A stretch of 64,000 nucleotides of DNA. Origin: Vreelandella halophila. GTDB lineage: Bacteria; Pseudomonadota; Gammaproteobacteria; Pseudomonadales; Oleiphilaceae. The stretch is from contig NZ_WMEX01000001.1 in assembly GCF_009856365.1 (NCBI RefSeq), positions 654,986 to 718,985 of the forward strand, written 5' to 3'. A program made the translations under genes and the position numbers. The notes under the pieces were generated by a model, which did not search any database, had not been told where the DNA came from, and saw nothing but the letters and a program-made list of their open reading frames with translations. Shown piece by piece: positions 1-8,130 of the stretch (the first letter of the stretch is position 1; every line of letters starts with the position of its first letter).

Positions 1-1209
1 GCGTTGCTGGCGGTGCTGACACTGCTTTCCGCAGGCATCGTCAGCATTCTCGGGCGCATCCGGGGCGGCAATCGCGCCTGGCGTCTGGCACTGGTGGCGC
101 TGTACCGCCACCGGCGCTCCGGGCTGGCCCAGATGTCGGTCTTTGCCATGGTTCTGATGCTGGCGGCGACACTCTTCCTGACCCGCTCCGCGTTGCTGGA
201 GGACTGGCACCGCCAGCTTCCGGAAGATGCGCCCAACCATTTCCTGATCAATATCGCGCCGGAAAAAGTGGAGGCCGTGGGCGACTTCCTCGAAGCGCAT
301 GGCATGAGCTTTGAGGCCCTGTACCCCATGGTCCGGGGCCGGCTGGTGCGGATCAATGGCGAGCCGGTGCGCCAGGCCGTCTCCAAACACGACGAGATCG
401 GCGCTCTGAACCGGGACCTGAACCTGACCTGGATGGCAGAGCTGCCTTCGGACAACCGTCTGCAGCGGGGGCAGTGGTGGGATGACACCGGTGGCGAGGG
501 CGTCTCGGTTGAGGCTGAGCTGTTCGAGGAAATGGGGCTGTCGATGGGCGATGAGCTGACGTTCCGGATCGGGGGACAGCAGGTCACGGCGCCGGTACGC
601 AGTGTGCGCAGTGTGCAGTGGGAGAGCATGCGGCCGAACTTCTTCATGGTGTTCGCGCCGGGCAAGCTGGATAACCTCTCTGCCACCTGGCTGACCAGCT
701 TCCACCTGGAGGAGGGGCGCAAGGATCTGCTCAATGAGCTGGGTCGGCAGTTTCCGGCAGTGTCGATCCTGGAGGTGGACCACTTCATCGAGCGCATCCG
801 GAGCATCATCGCCCAGGTGACACGGGCCATGGAGGCCCTGTTGAGCATGATCCTGGTGTCAGCGCTGCTGGTGATGGCGGCCGTGGTCAGTGCCACCCTG
901 GGCGCACGCCAGCGCGAGGGCGCCCTTCTGCGGACTCTGGGCGCGCGGCGGGGGTTGCTGGTGGGGAGCAGCATGCTGGAGTTCGCACTCATGGGGTTGA
1001 TCGCAGGGTTTCTCGGGGTGCTGGCAGCGGAGCTGGCAGTGTGGGCGCTGCAGTACCGGCTGTTCGAGGGCAGCTTCCGGCTGCACGCGGAGCTCTGGCT
1101 GGTGCTTCCGGCGGTCAGCGCTCTGGTCCTGGCCCTGATGGGGCGCTGGCAGCTGTCACCGGTGCTTAACGTCTCGCCCATGCTGCTGTTACGCCGACTG
1201 GAAGACTGA
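1..1209 (+). CDS. ABC transporter permease, FtsX/YbbP type (5'-truncated by window)
   Basis: The frame is open from base 1, so only the C-terminal ~402 residues are visible; full YbbP-like permeases have about 800 residues. A membrane segment lies near residues 45-62, followed by a ~200-residue soluble (MacB-like) region. Three more membrane segments near residues 275-300, 320-345 and 365-385 form an FtsX domain, with the family-typical R-E-G-A-L-L-R-T-L-G-A loop before the penultimate helix. Proteins of this family pair with an ATPase, probably encoded just upstream outside the window, in lipid or lipoprotein handling or export. The substrate cannot be told from sequence. The gene ends 75 bp before gabT. 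Confidence 0.85.
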   Translation, partial: ALLAVLTLLSAGIVSILGRIRGGNRAWRLALVALYRHRRSGLAQMSVFAMVLMLAATLFLTRSALLEDWHRQLPEDAPNHFLINIAPEKVEAVGDFLEAHGMSFEALYPMVRGRLVRINGEPVRQAVSKHDEIGALNRDLNLTWMAELPSDNRLQRGQWWDDTGGEGVSVEAELFEEMGLSMGDELTFRIGGQQVTAPVRSVRSVQWESMRPNFFMVFAPGKLDNLSATWLTSFHLEEGRKDLLNELGRQFPAVSILEVDHFIERIRSIIAQVTRAMEALLSMILVSALLVMAAVVSATLGARQREGALLRTLGARRGLLVGSSMLEFALMGLIAGFLGVLAAELAVWALQYRLFEGSFRLHAELWLVLPAVSALVLALMGRWQLSPVLNVSPMLLLRRLED

Positions 1210-1284
1210 GCCCGTGGAAAAACGGCGGGCGAGCCTGCATACTATCAGGGTTCCTATCCCCAAATTCCCGGAGGGAGAGATTCG

Positions 1285-2562
1285 ATGAACAACGAGCAGC
1301 TTCAGGCTCTGAAGGAGAAATACGTTGCCGCTGGCGGTGCCAGCCCCAACAAGCAGTTCGCCGATCACGCGGAAAACGCCGTGCTCTGGGACGCGGACGG
1401 CAAGCGCATGATTGACTTTGCCGGGGGCATCGGCGTCCTCAACCTGGGGCATCGCCATCCCCGGGTGGTTGAAGCGGTCAAGGGCCAGCTCGACAAGCTG
1501 ATGCATACCTGCCAGACCGTCATGCCCTACGCTCCCTACGTGCAGCTGGCCGAGAAGCTGAGCAACATCGTGCCGGTGCGCGGCCATGGCAAGGTCTTCC
1601 TGGCCAACTCCGGAGCCGAAGCCCTGGAAAACGCCGTCAAGATCGCGCGCTCCAGTACTGGGCGCAGCAACGTCATCTGCTTTACCGGCGGCTATCACGG
1701 TCGGACCTTCATGACCATGGCGATGAACGGCAAGGTCCACCCCTACCAGACCGATTTCGGCCCCATGCCGGGTGGTGTCTTCCGGGCGCCCTATCCAGTG
1801 CCCTATCACGGTGTGAGCGAGGAAGAAGCCCTGCGCGGCCTCGAGGCCACCTTCAAGGCGGACTCCGCGCCCCAGCACACTGCTGCCATCGTTATTGAGC
1901 CGGTTCTGGGCGAGGGCGGTTTCTACGCCGCGTCGCCGGAGTTCCTGCAGAAGATCCGCTCCATCTGTGATGAGCACGGTATCCGCATGATCGTGGACGA
2001 GGTCCAGTCCGGTTTCGGCCGTACCGGCAAGATGTTCGCCATCGAGCACAGTGGTGTTGAGCCGGACATGATGACCATGGCCAAGAGCATGGCCGACGGC
2101 ATGCCGATCTCCGCCGTGGTGGGAACCGACCACATCATGGACAGCTCCGGCGGCAACTCCCTGGGGGGCACCTACACCGGTAACCCCCTGGCGTGCGCGG
2201 CGGCCAACGCGGCTATTGATGTGTTTGAGGAAGAGGACATCCTTGGCAAGAGCCGTGCCCTGGGCGCGCGCCTCGAGGAGCGCTTCAACGACTGGCACCG
2301 CCGTTTCCCGCACGTGGACAACGTGCGCCGTGTCGGCGCCATGGCAGCTTTCGAACTGGTGAAGAGCCGCGACAGCCACGAGCCTGATGCCGAGATGGCG
2401 GCTGCCATCGTGGGCAAGGTCAAGGAGAAGGGCCTGATCCTGTTGAGCTGTGGCATGTATGGCAACACGCTGCGGTTCCTGATGCCGGTGACCATTGAGA
2501 ACGAGGTTCTCGAGGAAGGTCTGGGCATGATCGAGGAGGCGCTGGCCGAAGTTCACGGCTGA
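1285..2562 (+). CDS. gabT: 4-aminobutyrate--2-oxoglutarate aminotransferase
   Basis: A 425-residue class-III PLP aminotransferase that moves the amino group of GABA to 2-oxoglutarate, giving succinate semialdehyde. The PLP lysine is K267 in the A-K-S-M-A-D-G context, preceded by the family D-E-V-Q-S-G-F-G-R-T-G motif. A G-E-G-G-F motif is present, and the length matches E. coli GabT. A GGAGGGAGAG ribosome site precedes the ATG. No succinate-semialdehyde dehydrogenase (gabD) is adjacent, so a role on related omega-amino acids such as 5-aminovalerate is also possible. A hairpin terminator follows directly. Confidence 0.9.
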   Translation: MNNEQLQALKEKYVAAGGASPNKQFADHAENAVLWDADGKRMIDFAGGIGVLNLGHRHPRVVEAVKGQLDKLMHTCQTVMPYAPYVQLAEKLSNIVPVRGHGKVFLANSGAEALENAVKIARSSTGRSNVICFTGGYHGRTFMTMAMNGKVHPYQTDFGPMPGGVFRAPYPVPYHGVSEEEALRGLEATFKADSAPQHTAAIVIEPVLGEGGFYAASPEFLQKIRSICDEHGIRMIVDEVQSGFGRTGKMFAIEHSGVEPDMMTMAKSMADGMPISAVVGTDHIMDSSGGNSLGGTYTGNPLACAAANAAIDVFEEEDILGKSRALGARLEERFNDWHRRFPHVDNVRRVGAMAAFELVKSRDSHEPDAEMAAAIVGKVKEKGLILLSCGMYGNTLRFLMPVTIENEVLEEGLGMIEEALAEVHG

Positions 2563-2581
2563 GCACCTGCTCCAGGATCGT

Positions 2582-2610
2582 AAAAAAGGGGCTCCCACGG
2601 GAGCCCCTTT
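2582..2610. terminator. Bidirectional rho-independent terminator
   Basis: An A-run, a GC-rich hairpin (GGGGCTCC pairing with GGAGCCCC) and a short T-run lie between the convergent gabT and hsp20 genes, so the structure can stop transcription from both sides. Confidence 0.8.
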
Positions 2611-2634
2611 GTCGTTGCGGATCCTGTGCCCGCG

Positions 2635-3195
2635 TTACTCCACTTCGATCCGCCGCGAACTTCCGGCCTGTTCCGGATCACGGCCAATGGTGATGGTCAG
2701 TACACCGTTGCGGAACTTCGCCCGGAGGTCATCGGCTCTGGCGTCCGCGGGGAGATCCAGGATCCGCTGGAAGGCGCCGTAGCGGCGCTCGACGAAATGG
2801 TAGTTGTCGTCGCTGTCGTCCCGTTCCTGTTGTTTCTCACCCCGGATGACGAGGGCGTCACCCTCCAACTCGACTTTCACGTCATCCTTTTCAACACCGG
2901 GCATATCCACGTGCAGTGTGTAGTGTCTGTCGCTCTCCTTGATGTCCACCGACGGCCGGAAGAAATCCTCCGTGATGCCGCCACCCAGCGCTGGCCACTG
3001 GGAAAGGCCGAACTGGCGGTAGAAATCATCAAAGAGCCGGTCCATCCGGTCGTGCAGGCTTGTGACCGGATCACTGCTTACGGGCTGTGACCCGCCTTCC
3101 CGGGTGGCCGGTACAGCGTTCATGTTCTGTTGTTCACGGGCCTGCTCCTGTTCCTTGCGGAACCAGTTCCACGGGGAGATCTTTTTCAGGTCCAT
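2635..3195 (-). CDS. Small heat-shock protein, Hsp20/alpha-crystallin family
   Basis: A 186-residue ATP-independent holdase that binds unfolding proteins. It has a variable Gln/Glu-rich N-terminus (~65 residues) and an alpha-crystallin domain (~residues 75-165) with the conserved F-R-N-G-V-L-T-I strand. It ends in I-E-V, matching the I-x-I motif used for oligomer assembly. Strong Shine-Dalgarno GGAGGAGGTGAT just before the ATG. A heat-shock sigma-32 promoter lies 50-75 bp upstream, so it is very probably heat-induced. Confidence 0.92.
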   Translation of the reverse strand: MDLKKISPWNWFRKEQEQAREQQNMNAVPATREGGSQPVSSDPVTSLHDRMDRLFDDFYRQFGLSQWPALGGGITEDFFRPSVDIKESDRHYTLHVDMPGVEKDDVKVELEGDALVIRGEKQQERDDSDDNYHFVERRYGAFQRILDLPADARADDLRAKFRNGVLTITIGRDPEQAGSSRRIEVE

Positions 3196-3244
3196 AGCAT
3201 CACCTCCTCCGGTAGATTCATCATGACCTTCTATTCCTTTAGGT

Positions 3245-3269
3245 GTGGGGCGGAAACGGTGGTTTCAAG
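3245..3269 (-). promoter_or_regulatory. Sigma-32 (RpoH) heat-shock promoter of hsp20
   Basis: On the minus strand CTTGAA (complement of 3264-3269) is followed by exactly 13 bases and CCCCAC (complement of 3245-3250). This matches the RpoH consensus CTTGAA-N13/14-CCCCAT at 11 of 12 positions. It lies directly upstream of the small heat-shock gene. Confidence 0.85.
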
Positions 3270-3354
3270 AGGCGGCCTGTACACCCGCCGCCTCAGCGGT
3301 TAAGGTTTCAGACCGTCTTGTAACGCCACTCACTGGGCACCGCAGGAGGATTCC

Positions 3355-5049
3355 GTGACAAGCTGGCTGATGGCATTGATGGCGTTCGCCGTCTTTTTCC
3401 TGGGTTACCGCTATTATTCCCGTTTTCTTGCTGAACGGCTTTTTCAGCTGAGCCCGGACTATCGGACTCCGGCGCGTCGCTATGAAGACAGTGTGGATTT
3501 CGTCCCGACCAACAAGTTCATCCTCTGGGGCCATCACTTCACGTCCGTGGCGGGTGCCGCGCCCATCATCGGGCCCGCCATTGCGATGATCTGGGGCTGG
3601 GGGCCGGCCCTCGCGTGGGTGTTGATCGGCACGGTGTTCATGGCCGGCATCCATGACTTCGGTACGCTCTGGGCATCCGTCCGCAACCGGGGCCAGTCGG
3701 TGGGTGTGATTGCCCGCAATGTCATCAGCCCGCGTGCGCTGATGCTGTTTCTTCTGATCATCTTCTTCCTGCTGTTGATGGTGAATGCGGTCTTTGCCGT
3801 GGCCATCGGCACGCTGTTCTCCACCTTCCCGGAGAGTGTGCTGCCGTACTGGCTGCAGATTCCGATCGCCATCACCATCGGTGTCCTGGTCTATCGTCGC
3901 AACTGGCACATCCTGATGCCGTCGCTGGCTGGGCTCATCCTGCTGCTGTTCCTGGTCTACGCCGGCACACTCGCACCGCTGGGGCTGCCCGAGCAGATGG
4001 GGGGCTATTCCAGCACCGCCTGGTGGGTGCTGATCATGCTGGGTTACGGCGCTATTGCCTCGCGCCTGCCGGTCTGGCTGCTGCTTCAGCCCAGGGACTT
4101 CATCAACTCGCATCTGCTGTTCATCTGCCTCGCGCTGGTTTATATGGGTGTGTTCATCGGGCAGCCCGAGATTGTTGCGCCGATGTACAACACGGCCGTT
4201 CCCGATGATGCGCCACCGCTGCTGCCGCTGCTGTTCGTGACCATCGCCTGTGGTGCGATTTCCGGGTTCCACGGTCTGGTCAGTTCCGGTACCTCCTCCA
4301 AACAGCTGGCGCACGAGACGGATGCCCGGTTCGTGGGTTACCTGGGGTCCACAGGCGAGGGGCTGCTGGCGGTTGCGGCCATCCTGGCAACGGCTGCCGG
4401 CTTTGCCACCGTTGGGGACTGGAACGAGCATTACGGTTCATGGGCCGAGGCCAGCAGCCAGGGGATTGCGGCTTTCGTGGAAGGGGCCGGTAACCATGTG
4501 AACCAGCTTGGTATTCCTGTGGAAGTGGCGACCACCTTCATGTCCATGATGGTGGTGGCATTCGCTGCGACCACCCTGGATACCAGCATGCGCCTGCAGC
4601 GGTTCATCCTGGGTGAAATCGGTCGCCAGTACCGGATGCCAGCTCTGGGCAACATCAACTTTGCGACCGTTCTGGTTTTCCTGAGCTGTGCTGCGTTGGC
4701 GTTCTTCGCTGATCCCTCGAATCCAGGGGCCGGGGGTATGGTGCTCTGGCCGCTGTTCGGCACCACCAACCAGCTCACAGCCGGACTGTCGCTGCTGGTC
4801 CTGACGCTCATCCTCTGGCACCTGAAGCGTCCCATCATCTACAGCCTGGTGCCGTTCCTGTTTGTGGGCGTGATGACCATCTGGAGCATGATCATCAATA
4901 TCGGCACCTACCTGCGGGAGGGCAACATGCTGCTGGTGGTGATCGGTGGTTTGATCTTCGTGCTCAACATCTGGCTGATTCTGGAAGGGATCAACGCGGT
5001 GCGCCAGAAGCGCGATCCCTCCGAACTGCTGGATACGGACAATGATTAG
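3355..5049 (+). CDS. cstA: CstA-family carbon-starvation transporter
   Basis: A 564-residue inner-membrane protein with about 15 predicted hydrophobic segments. It carries the CstA signatures F-V-P-T-N at residues ~50-54, G-H-H-F-T-S-V-A-G-A-A-P-I-I-G-P and G-I-H-D-F. Family members (CstA, BtsT) take up pyruvate or peptides. The start is GTG with AGGAGG seven bases upstream. It overlaps the next small gene by 8 bp, so the two are translationally coupled. It is shorter than E. coli CstA (~700) and resembles the short form found with cory-CC-star partners. Confidence 0.9.
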   Translation: MTSWLMALMAFAVFFLGYRYYSRFLAERLFQLSPDYRTPARRYEDSVDFVPTNKFILWGHHFTSVAGAAPIIGPAIAMIWGWGPALAWVLIGTVFMAGIHDFGTLWASVRNRGQSVGVIARNVISPRALMLFLLIIFFLLLMVNAVFAVAIGTLFSTFPESVLPYWLQIPIAITIGVLVYRRNWHILMPSLAGLILLLFLVYAGTLAPLGLPEQMGGYSSTAWWVLIMLGYGAIASRLPVWLLLQPRDFINSHLLFICLALVYMGVFIGQPEIVAPMYNTAVPDDAPPLLPLLFVTIACGAISGFHGLVSSGTSSKQLAHETDARFVGYLGSTGEGLLAVAAILATAAGFATVGDWNEHYGSWAEASSQGIAAFVEGAGNHVNQLGIPVEVATTFMSMMVVAFAATTLDTSMRLQRFILGEIGRQYRMPALGNINFATVLVFLSCAALAFFADPSNPGAGGMVLWPLFGTTNQLTAGLSLLVLTLILWHLKRPIIYSLVPFLFVGVMTIWSMIINIGTYLREGNMLLVVIGGLIFVLNIWLILEGINAVRQKRDPSELLDTDND

Positions 5050-5302
5050 GGAAGGGCTGCGGCGCCTGTTCGCGTTCTACGACGAGATGTACCAGGCGCC
5101 GTATCGCCGGATTGAACGCCGTGCCCAGCGCCGCAGGGACGATCTGTTCCGGCTCATGGTGCTGTCCGAGTCACTGGGCGTGCCCAATCCCGCGGCCTTC
5201 TACACCCTTGAACTGGTGCCCTTCATGCTGGAGGACTTCCATGAATGGCACCAGCGCATGGGGATGGAGCATTCCCCGCTGGAGGGCTTCCGTTGCTGCT
5301 AG
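5042..5302 (+). CDS. cory-CC-star small protein (CstA partner)
   Basis: An 86-residue soluble, arginine-rich protein. It ends in Cys-Cys directly before the stop codon, the trait for which the cory-CC-star family is named. It overlaps the end of cstA and the start of the ArsA-like gene, so all three are read as one unit. It occupies the place of the small YbdD/YjiX partner found after cstA/btsT in enterics. Molecular function unknown. The terminal Cys pair suggests metal binding, redox or lipid modification; that is inference. Confidence 0.75.
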   Translation: MIREGLRRLFAFYDEMYQAPYRRIERRAQRRRDDLFRLMVLSESLGVPNPAAFYTLELVPFMLEDFHEWHQRMGMEHSPLEGFRCC

Positions 5303-6258
5303 GGCGCCTCTTCGGCCGTAAAGCCGCACCGGTGGATACCGGCGAGGGCGCGCGGCTGGTGTTCTTCGGTGGCAAGGGGGGCGTGGGCAAGACTACCTGT
5401 GCTTCCGCTTATGCCCTTGCCAGGGGGCGTGAAGGGGAAAGGGTGCTGGTCATTTCCACGGATCCGGCCCACTCCCTGGGGGATCTATGGTTGGTCTCCC
5501 TGGGACCATCGCCCAAGCGGGTAGCCGAAGGCGTGGAAGCGCTGGAGCTGGATCCTGCTAAGGCCCTTGAGAATTACATCAGCCAGGTGCGTGAGAACCT
5601 GCGCGACCTGGCCAGCCCGGAGGTGCGCGAGGCGGCGGAACGCCAGGCCTCACTCGCTGCCGGGGCGCCGGGGGCCGAGGAGGCGGCCCTGCTGGATGAA
5701 CTGGTGCGCCTGACCCTTGGGAATGAGAGCCGGTACGACCGGATCGTGTTCGATACCGCGCCCACGGGCCATACGCTTCAACTGTTGCAGTTGCCGGAGG
5801 TCATGCGCACCTGGACGGAGGCGCTGCTGGAAAAACGACGGGAGGCGGTGGATACCAGCAGTGCGCTGCAGGGGGCGGAGGGAAGCCCCGAAGATCGGGC
5901 CGCGCGGATTCTGGCGGAGCGCCGGGATCGCTACATGGCGATGCGGGATCGCCTGAGGGATCCGAATCGGACCCGCTTCATTCCGGTCCTTAATCCGGAT
6001 CGCCTGTCACGGGAGGAAACCCGTCGCATGGTGGCGACCCTGGAAGAGGTGAATGTCCGGGTGGATACGCTCATCCTCAACCGGGTCCTGCCTGAAAGCG
6101 CGGACGGCGATTTTGCCCGCCGGCGCCGCGAGTCCGAAGCGGATCACATCGCGGCGACACGTCAGGCCTTTCCCGGCATGACCCTGATCCAGCTGCCCCT
6201 GAATGCGGCTGACGTGAGCCGTGACCAGGGGCTTGAGGAACTGGCCGGGGCGCTTTAG
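5293..6258 (+). CDS. ArsA/Get3-like P-loop ATPase
   Basis: A single-domain ATPase of the ArsA/GET3 family, 321 residues from the TTG at 5293. This start was chosen because GGAGGG lies just upstream; an in-frame ATG at 5245 would overlap the previous gene more deeply. Deviant Walker A G-K-G-G-V-G-K-T-T, switch I D-P-A-H-S-L and switch II D-T-A-P-T-G-H-T are intact. The only cysteine lies just after Walker A, so the arsenite-binding Cys triad of true ArsA is absent and no arsB or arsR is nearby. The family includes tail-anchored-protein chaperones. A role in assembling the neighbouring CstA/cory-CC-star pair is plausible but unproven. Confidence 0.8.
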   Translation: MLLGRLFGRKAAPVDTGEGARLVFFGGKGGVGKTTCASAYALARGREGERVLVISTDPAHSLGDLWLVSLGPSPKRVAEGVEALELDPAKALENYISQVRENLRDLASPEVREAAERQASLAAGAPGAEEAALLDELVRLTLGNESRYDRIVFDTAPTGHTLQLLQLPEVMRTWTEALLEKRREAVDTSSALQGAEGSPEDRAARILAERRDRYMAMRDRLRDPNRTRFIPVLNPDRLSREETRRMVATLEEVNVRVDTLILNRVLPESADGDFARRRRESEADHIAATRQAFPGMTLIQLPLNAADVSRDQGLEELAGAL

Positions 6259-7436
6259 GCCCAGGCCTTTTCCAGCACCGCACGGGCATCCTCGAGCGAG
6301 GCTTCCTTCGGATTGAACATGATGGAGCCGTCGTCGATGGTCATCTGCGCAATCCGGTCCAGCTGGCTCTTCTCGACCTTGCCGGTTTCCTGGAGGGTGC
6401 GCGGCAGCCCACAGTGGCGATGGAGGTCGTCACGCAGCTTGCGGATGGTCGCAATGGACTCCTCGGCACGCTGGCTCTTGGGCGTCATGGCGTAGATCTC
6501 GGGGCCGGCCAGGTGCAGCAGCAGCTCGCTCAGCGGCTCACGGATCTCTTCCAGGTTGTATTCCAGCACGTAGGGCAGGAACAGGCTCATGCACAGCCCG
6601 TGGGGCAGGTGGCAGGCCGCGCCCAGTGAGTGGCCAAGGGCATGGACCAGACCAACCATGGAGTTCGAGAAGGCAATCCCCGCCATGGTGGAGGCCTGGG
6701 CCAGCTCCAGGCGGCGCTCGGCGTCGTCCGGCTTTTCCATGACCTTGAGCAGGTTGTTGCTGATCTTCCTGATGGCTGCCGCCGCGTAGGCGTCACTCAG
6801 CGGGTTCTTGGCGAGACAGGTGAAGGCCTCCACCGAGTGGGTCATGGCATCCATACCCGTGGCCGCCGTGATCTGCGGGGGCAGGGTGAGCGTCATGCGC
6901 GGATCGAGCACCGCCGCGTCCGGAAGCATGAAGCCGGAGGCAAAGGGCAGCTTGACCTCTTTCTCGGTATCCGCGATCACGGCCACGTTGGTGACCTCGG
7001 ATCCGGTGCCGGCCGTGGTCGGGATCACGAAGAATGGCTTGAGCGGGCGCTTGAGCACGCCGGAACCGGCGTACTGGGCAATGTCATCACCGCCTTCGGA
7101 GACCAGGATGTTCACCGCCTTGGCCGTGTCGATTGGCGAGCCGCCGCCGATGGCGAGAATCCCGTCGCACTTCTGTTTGCGGTATTCCTTCGCGATCGCA
7201 GTGACCGTCTGCTTGGAGGAGTCAGCGGGCACGTCGTCATAGACTACGGTGATGTCCATGCCGCCTTCTTCGCAGGCAGCCAGGACCTTGTCCAGAAGGC
7301 CTGCGTTACGCACTCCCTTGTCGGTGACCACCATGGGCCGCTTCACAGCGCGGGAGCTGAACTCGTAGGGCAGGTGTTCGAGTGCTGCCTGGCCGGCGAT
7401 GACCTTGACCGGGCAGAAGAATTCGTAATAGCTCAT
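6255..7436 (-). CDS. Iron-containing alcohol dehydrogenase
   Basis: A 393-residue group-III Fe-dependent dehydrogenase. The N-terminal Rossmann-like half has the G-G-G-S-P-I-D-T-A-K nucleotide loop and T-T-A-G-T-G-S-E. The C-terminal helical half holds the metal ligands: Asp and His of D-A-M-T-H, then the histidines of H-A-L-G-H and H-L-P-H-G. It interconverts alcohols and aldehydes with NAD(P); substrate not predictable. Its ATG overlaps the stop of the upstream SCP2-domain gene (ATGA), implying coupled translation. It overlaps the convergent ATPase gene by 4 bp. Confidence 0.88.
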   Translation of the reverse strand: MSYYEFFCPVKVIAGQAALEHLPYEFSSRAVKRPMVVTDKGVRNAGLLDKVLAACEEGGMDITVVYDDVPADSSKQTVTAIAKEYRKQKCDGILAIGGGSPIDTAKAVNILVSEGGDDIAQYAGSGVLKRPLKPFFVIPTTAGTGSEVTNVAVIADTEKEVKLPFASGFMLPDAAVLDPRMTLTLPPQITAATGMDAMTHSVEAFTCLAKNPLSDAYAAAAIRKISNNLLKVMEKPDDAERRLELAQASTMAGIAFSNSMVGLVHALGHSLGAACHLPHGLCMSLFLPYVLEYNLEEIREPLSELLLHLAGPEIYAMTPKSQRAEESIATIRKLRDDLHRHCGLPRTLQETGKVEKSQLDRIAQMTIDDGSIMFNPKEASLEDARAVLEKAWA

Positions 7437-7981
7437 GATGACCTCACCGTGTCCACAAAATTCATTGCCACTTTCAGATAGATGCGGGCCGCGCTGAAGA
7501 CTTTCTCAGGCAGGCCCAGATTATCCGGGTATTCCTTGACCGCGCGGGAGGCAACCAGCCGCGGCAGGATGAAGGTCTCGAGGCGGTTGAGTACACGCGT
7601 CATGCGCACCGCGTAGCCCAGGTCGCCATCCACCAGCATGCGGTCATTGGCGAAGGACTGGGCGGTTTTCTCCTGGAACGACAGGACCAGAAAAGCGTGA
7701 TGCAGGTGCTTGAACTGGATGCTCAGGTCGGGCCTCTGGGCCACGCTGCCGCCCAGATACTGGAGGCTGCCGTCGCGCTGCTTGCGGATGAACAAAGCCG
7801 GGCCCTTCGGCATGACCTGCATCGAGAAGAGGAAGCCATCCGGAAGGACGGCCACTTCGCCACGGACTTCATCGTCCACCTGGCTGATCGCTTCCAGCGA
7901 GCGGCCAACAACATCCAGCATCAGCTGGACATAGGTACGCTTGGCCTGGGAGGCCAAGGGTCTCAGACGTTCTCGGATCAT
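7433..7981 (-). CDS. SCP2 sterol-binding-domain-like protein
   Basis: A 182-residue soluble protein without signal peptide. A central stretch (~residues 40-115) with alternating strands and the D-G-D-L-G-Y-A-V element recalls SCP2/SCPx lipid-carrier folds. I assign the family with moderate confidence. The ATG at 7981 was chosen over longer upstream frames because an AGGGA site precedes it and the extension looks non-coding. It is coupled by ATGA overlap to the iron alcohol dehydrogenase, so it may bind or present a hydrophobic alcohol or aldehyde; that is inference. Confidence 0.6.
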   Translation of the reverse strand: MIRERLRPLASQAKRTYVQLMLDVVGRSLEAISQVDDEVRGEVAVLPDGFLFSMQVMPKGPALFIRKQRDGSLQYLGGSVAQRPDLSIQFKHLHHAFLVLSFQEKTAQSFANDRMLVDGDLGYAVRMTRVLNRLETFILPRLVASRAVKEYPDNLGLPEKVFSAARIYLKVAMNFVDTVRSS

Positions 7982-8130
7982 GATGGTCGATTCCCTGCGT
8001 AGAAAGCGGTTTCGCGTTGAACGTGATAGGCTACGCCACCGTGCGCAGGCCCACCTGAATTGTCCGACGCCTTTTGTACCACAGCGCCGGAACCGATGAC
8101 AGGGTGGCAGGTTATCCAGAACGGGAGGAC

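Noticed and set aside
1189..2598. 469-codon open frame antisense to gabT
   Set aside because: Shadow of a GC-rich gene: His/Ala/Gly-rich composition, no motifs, and gabT is fully convincing on the plus strand.
5293..6258. Arsenite-pump ATPase assignment
   Set aside because: The Cys triad needed for arsenite binding is missing and no ars genes are nearby; called ArsA/Get3-like only.
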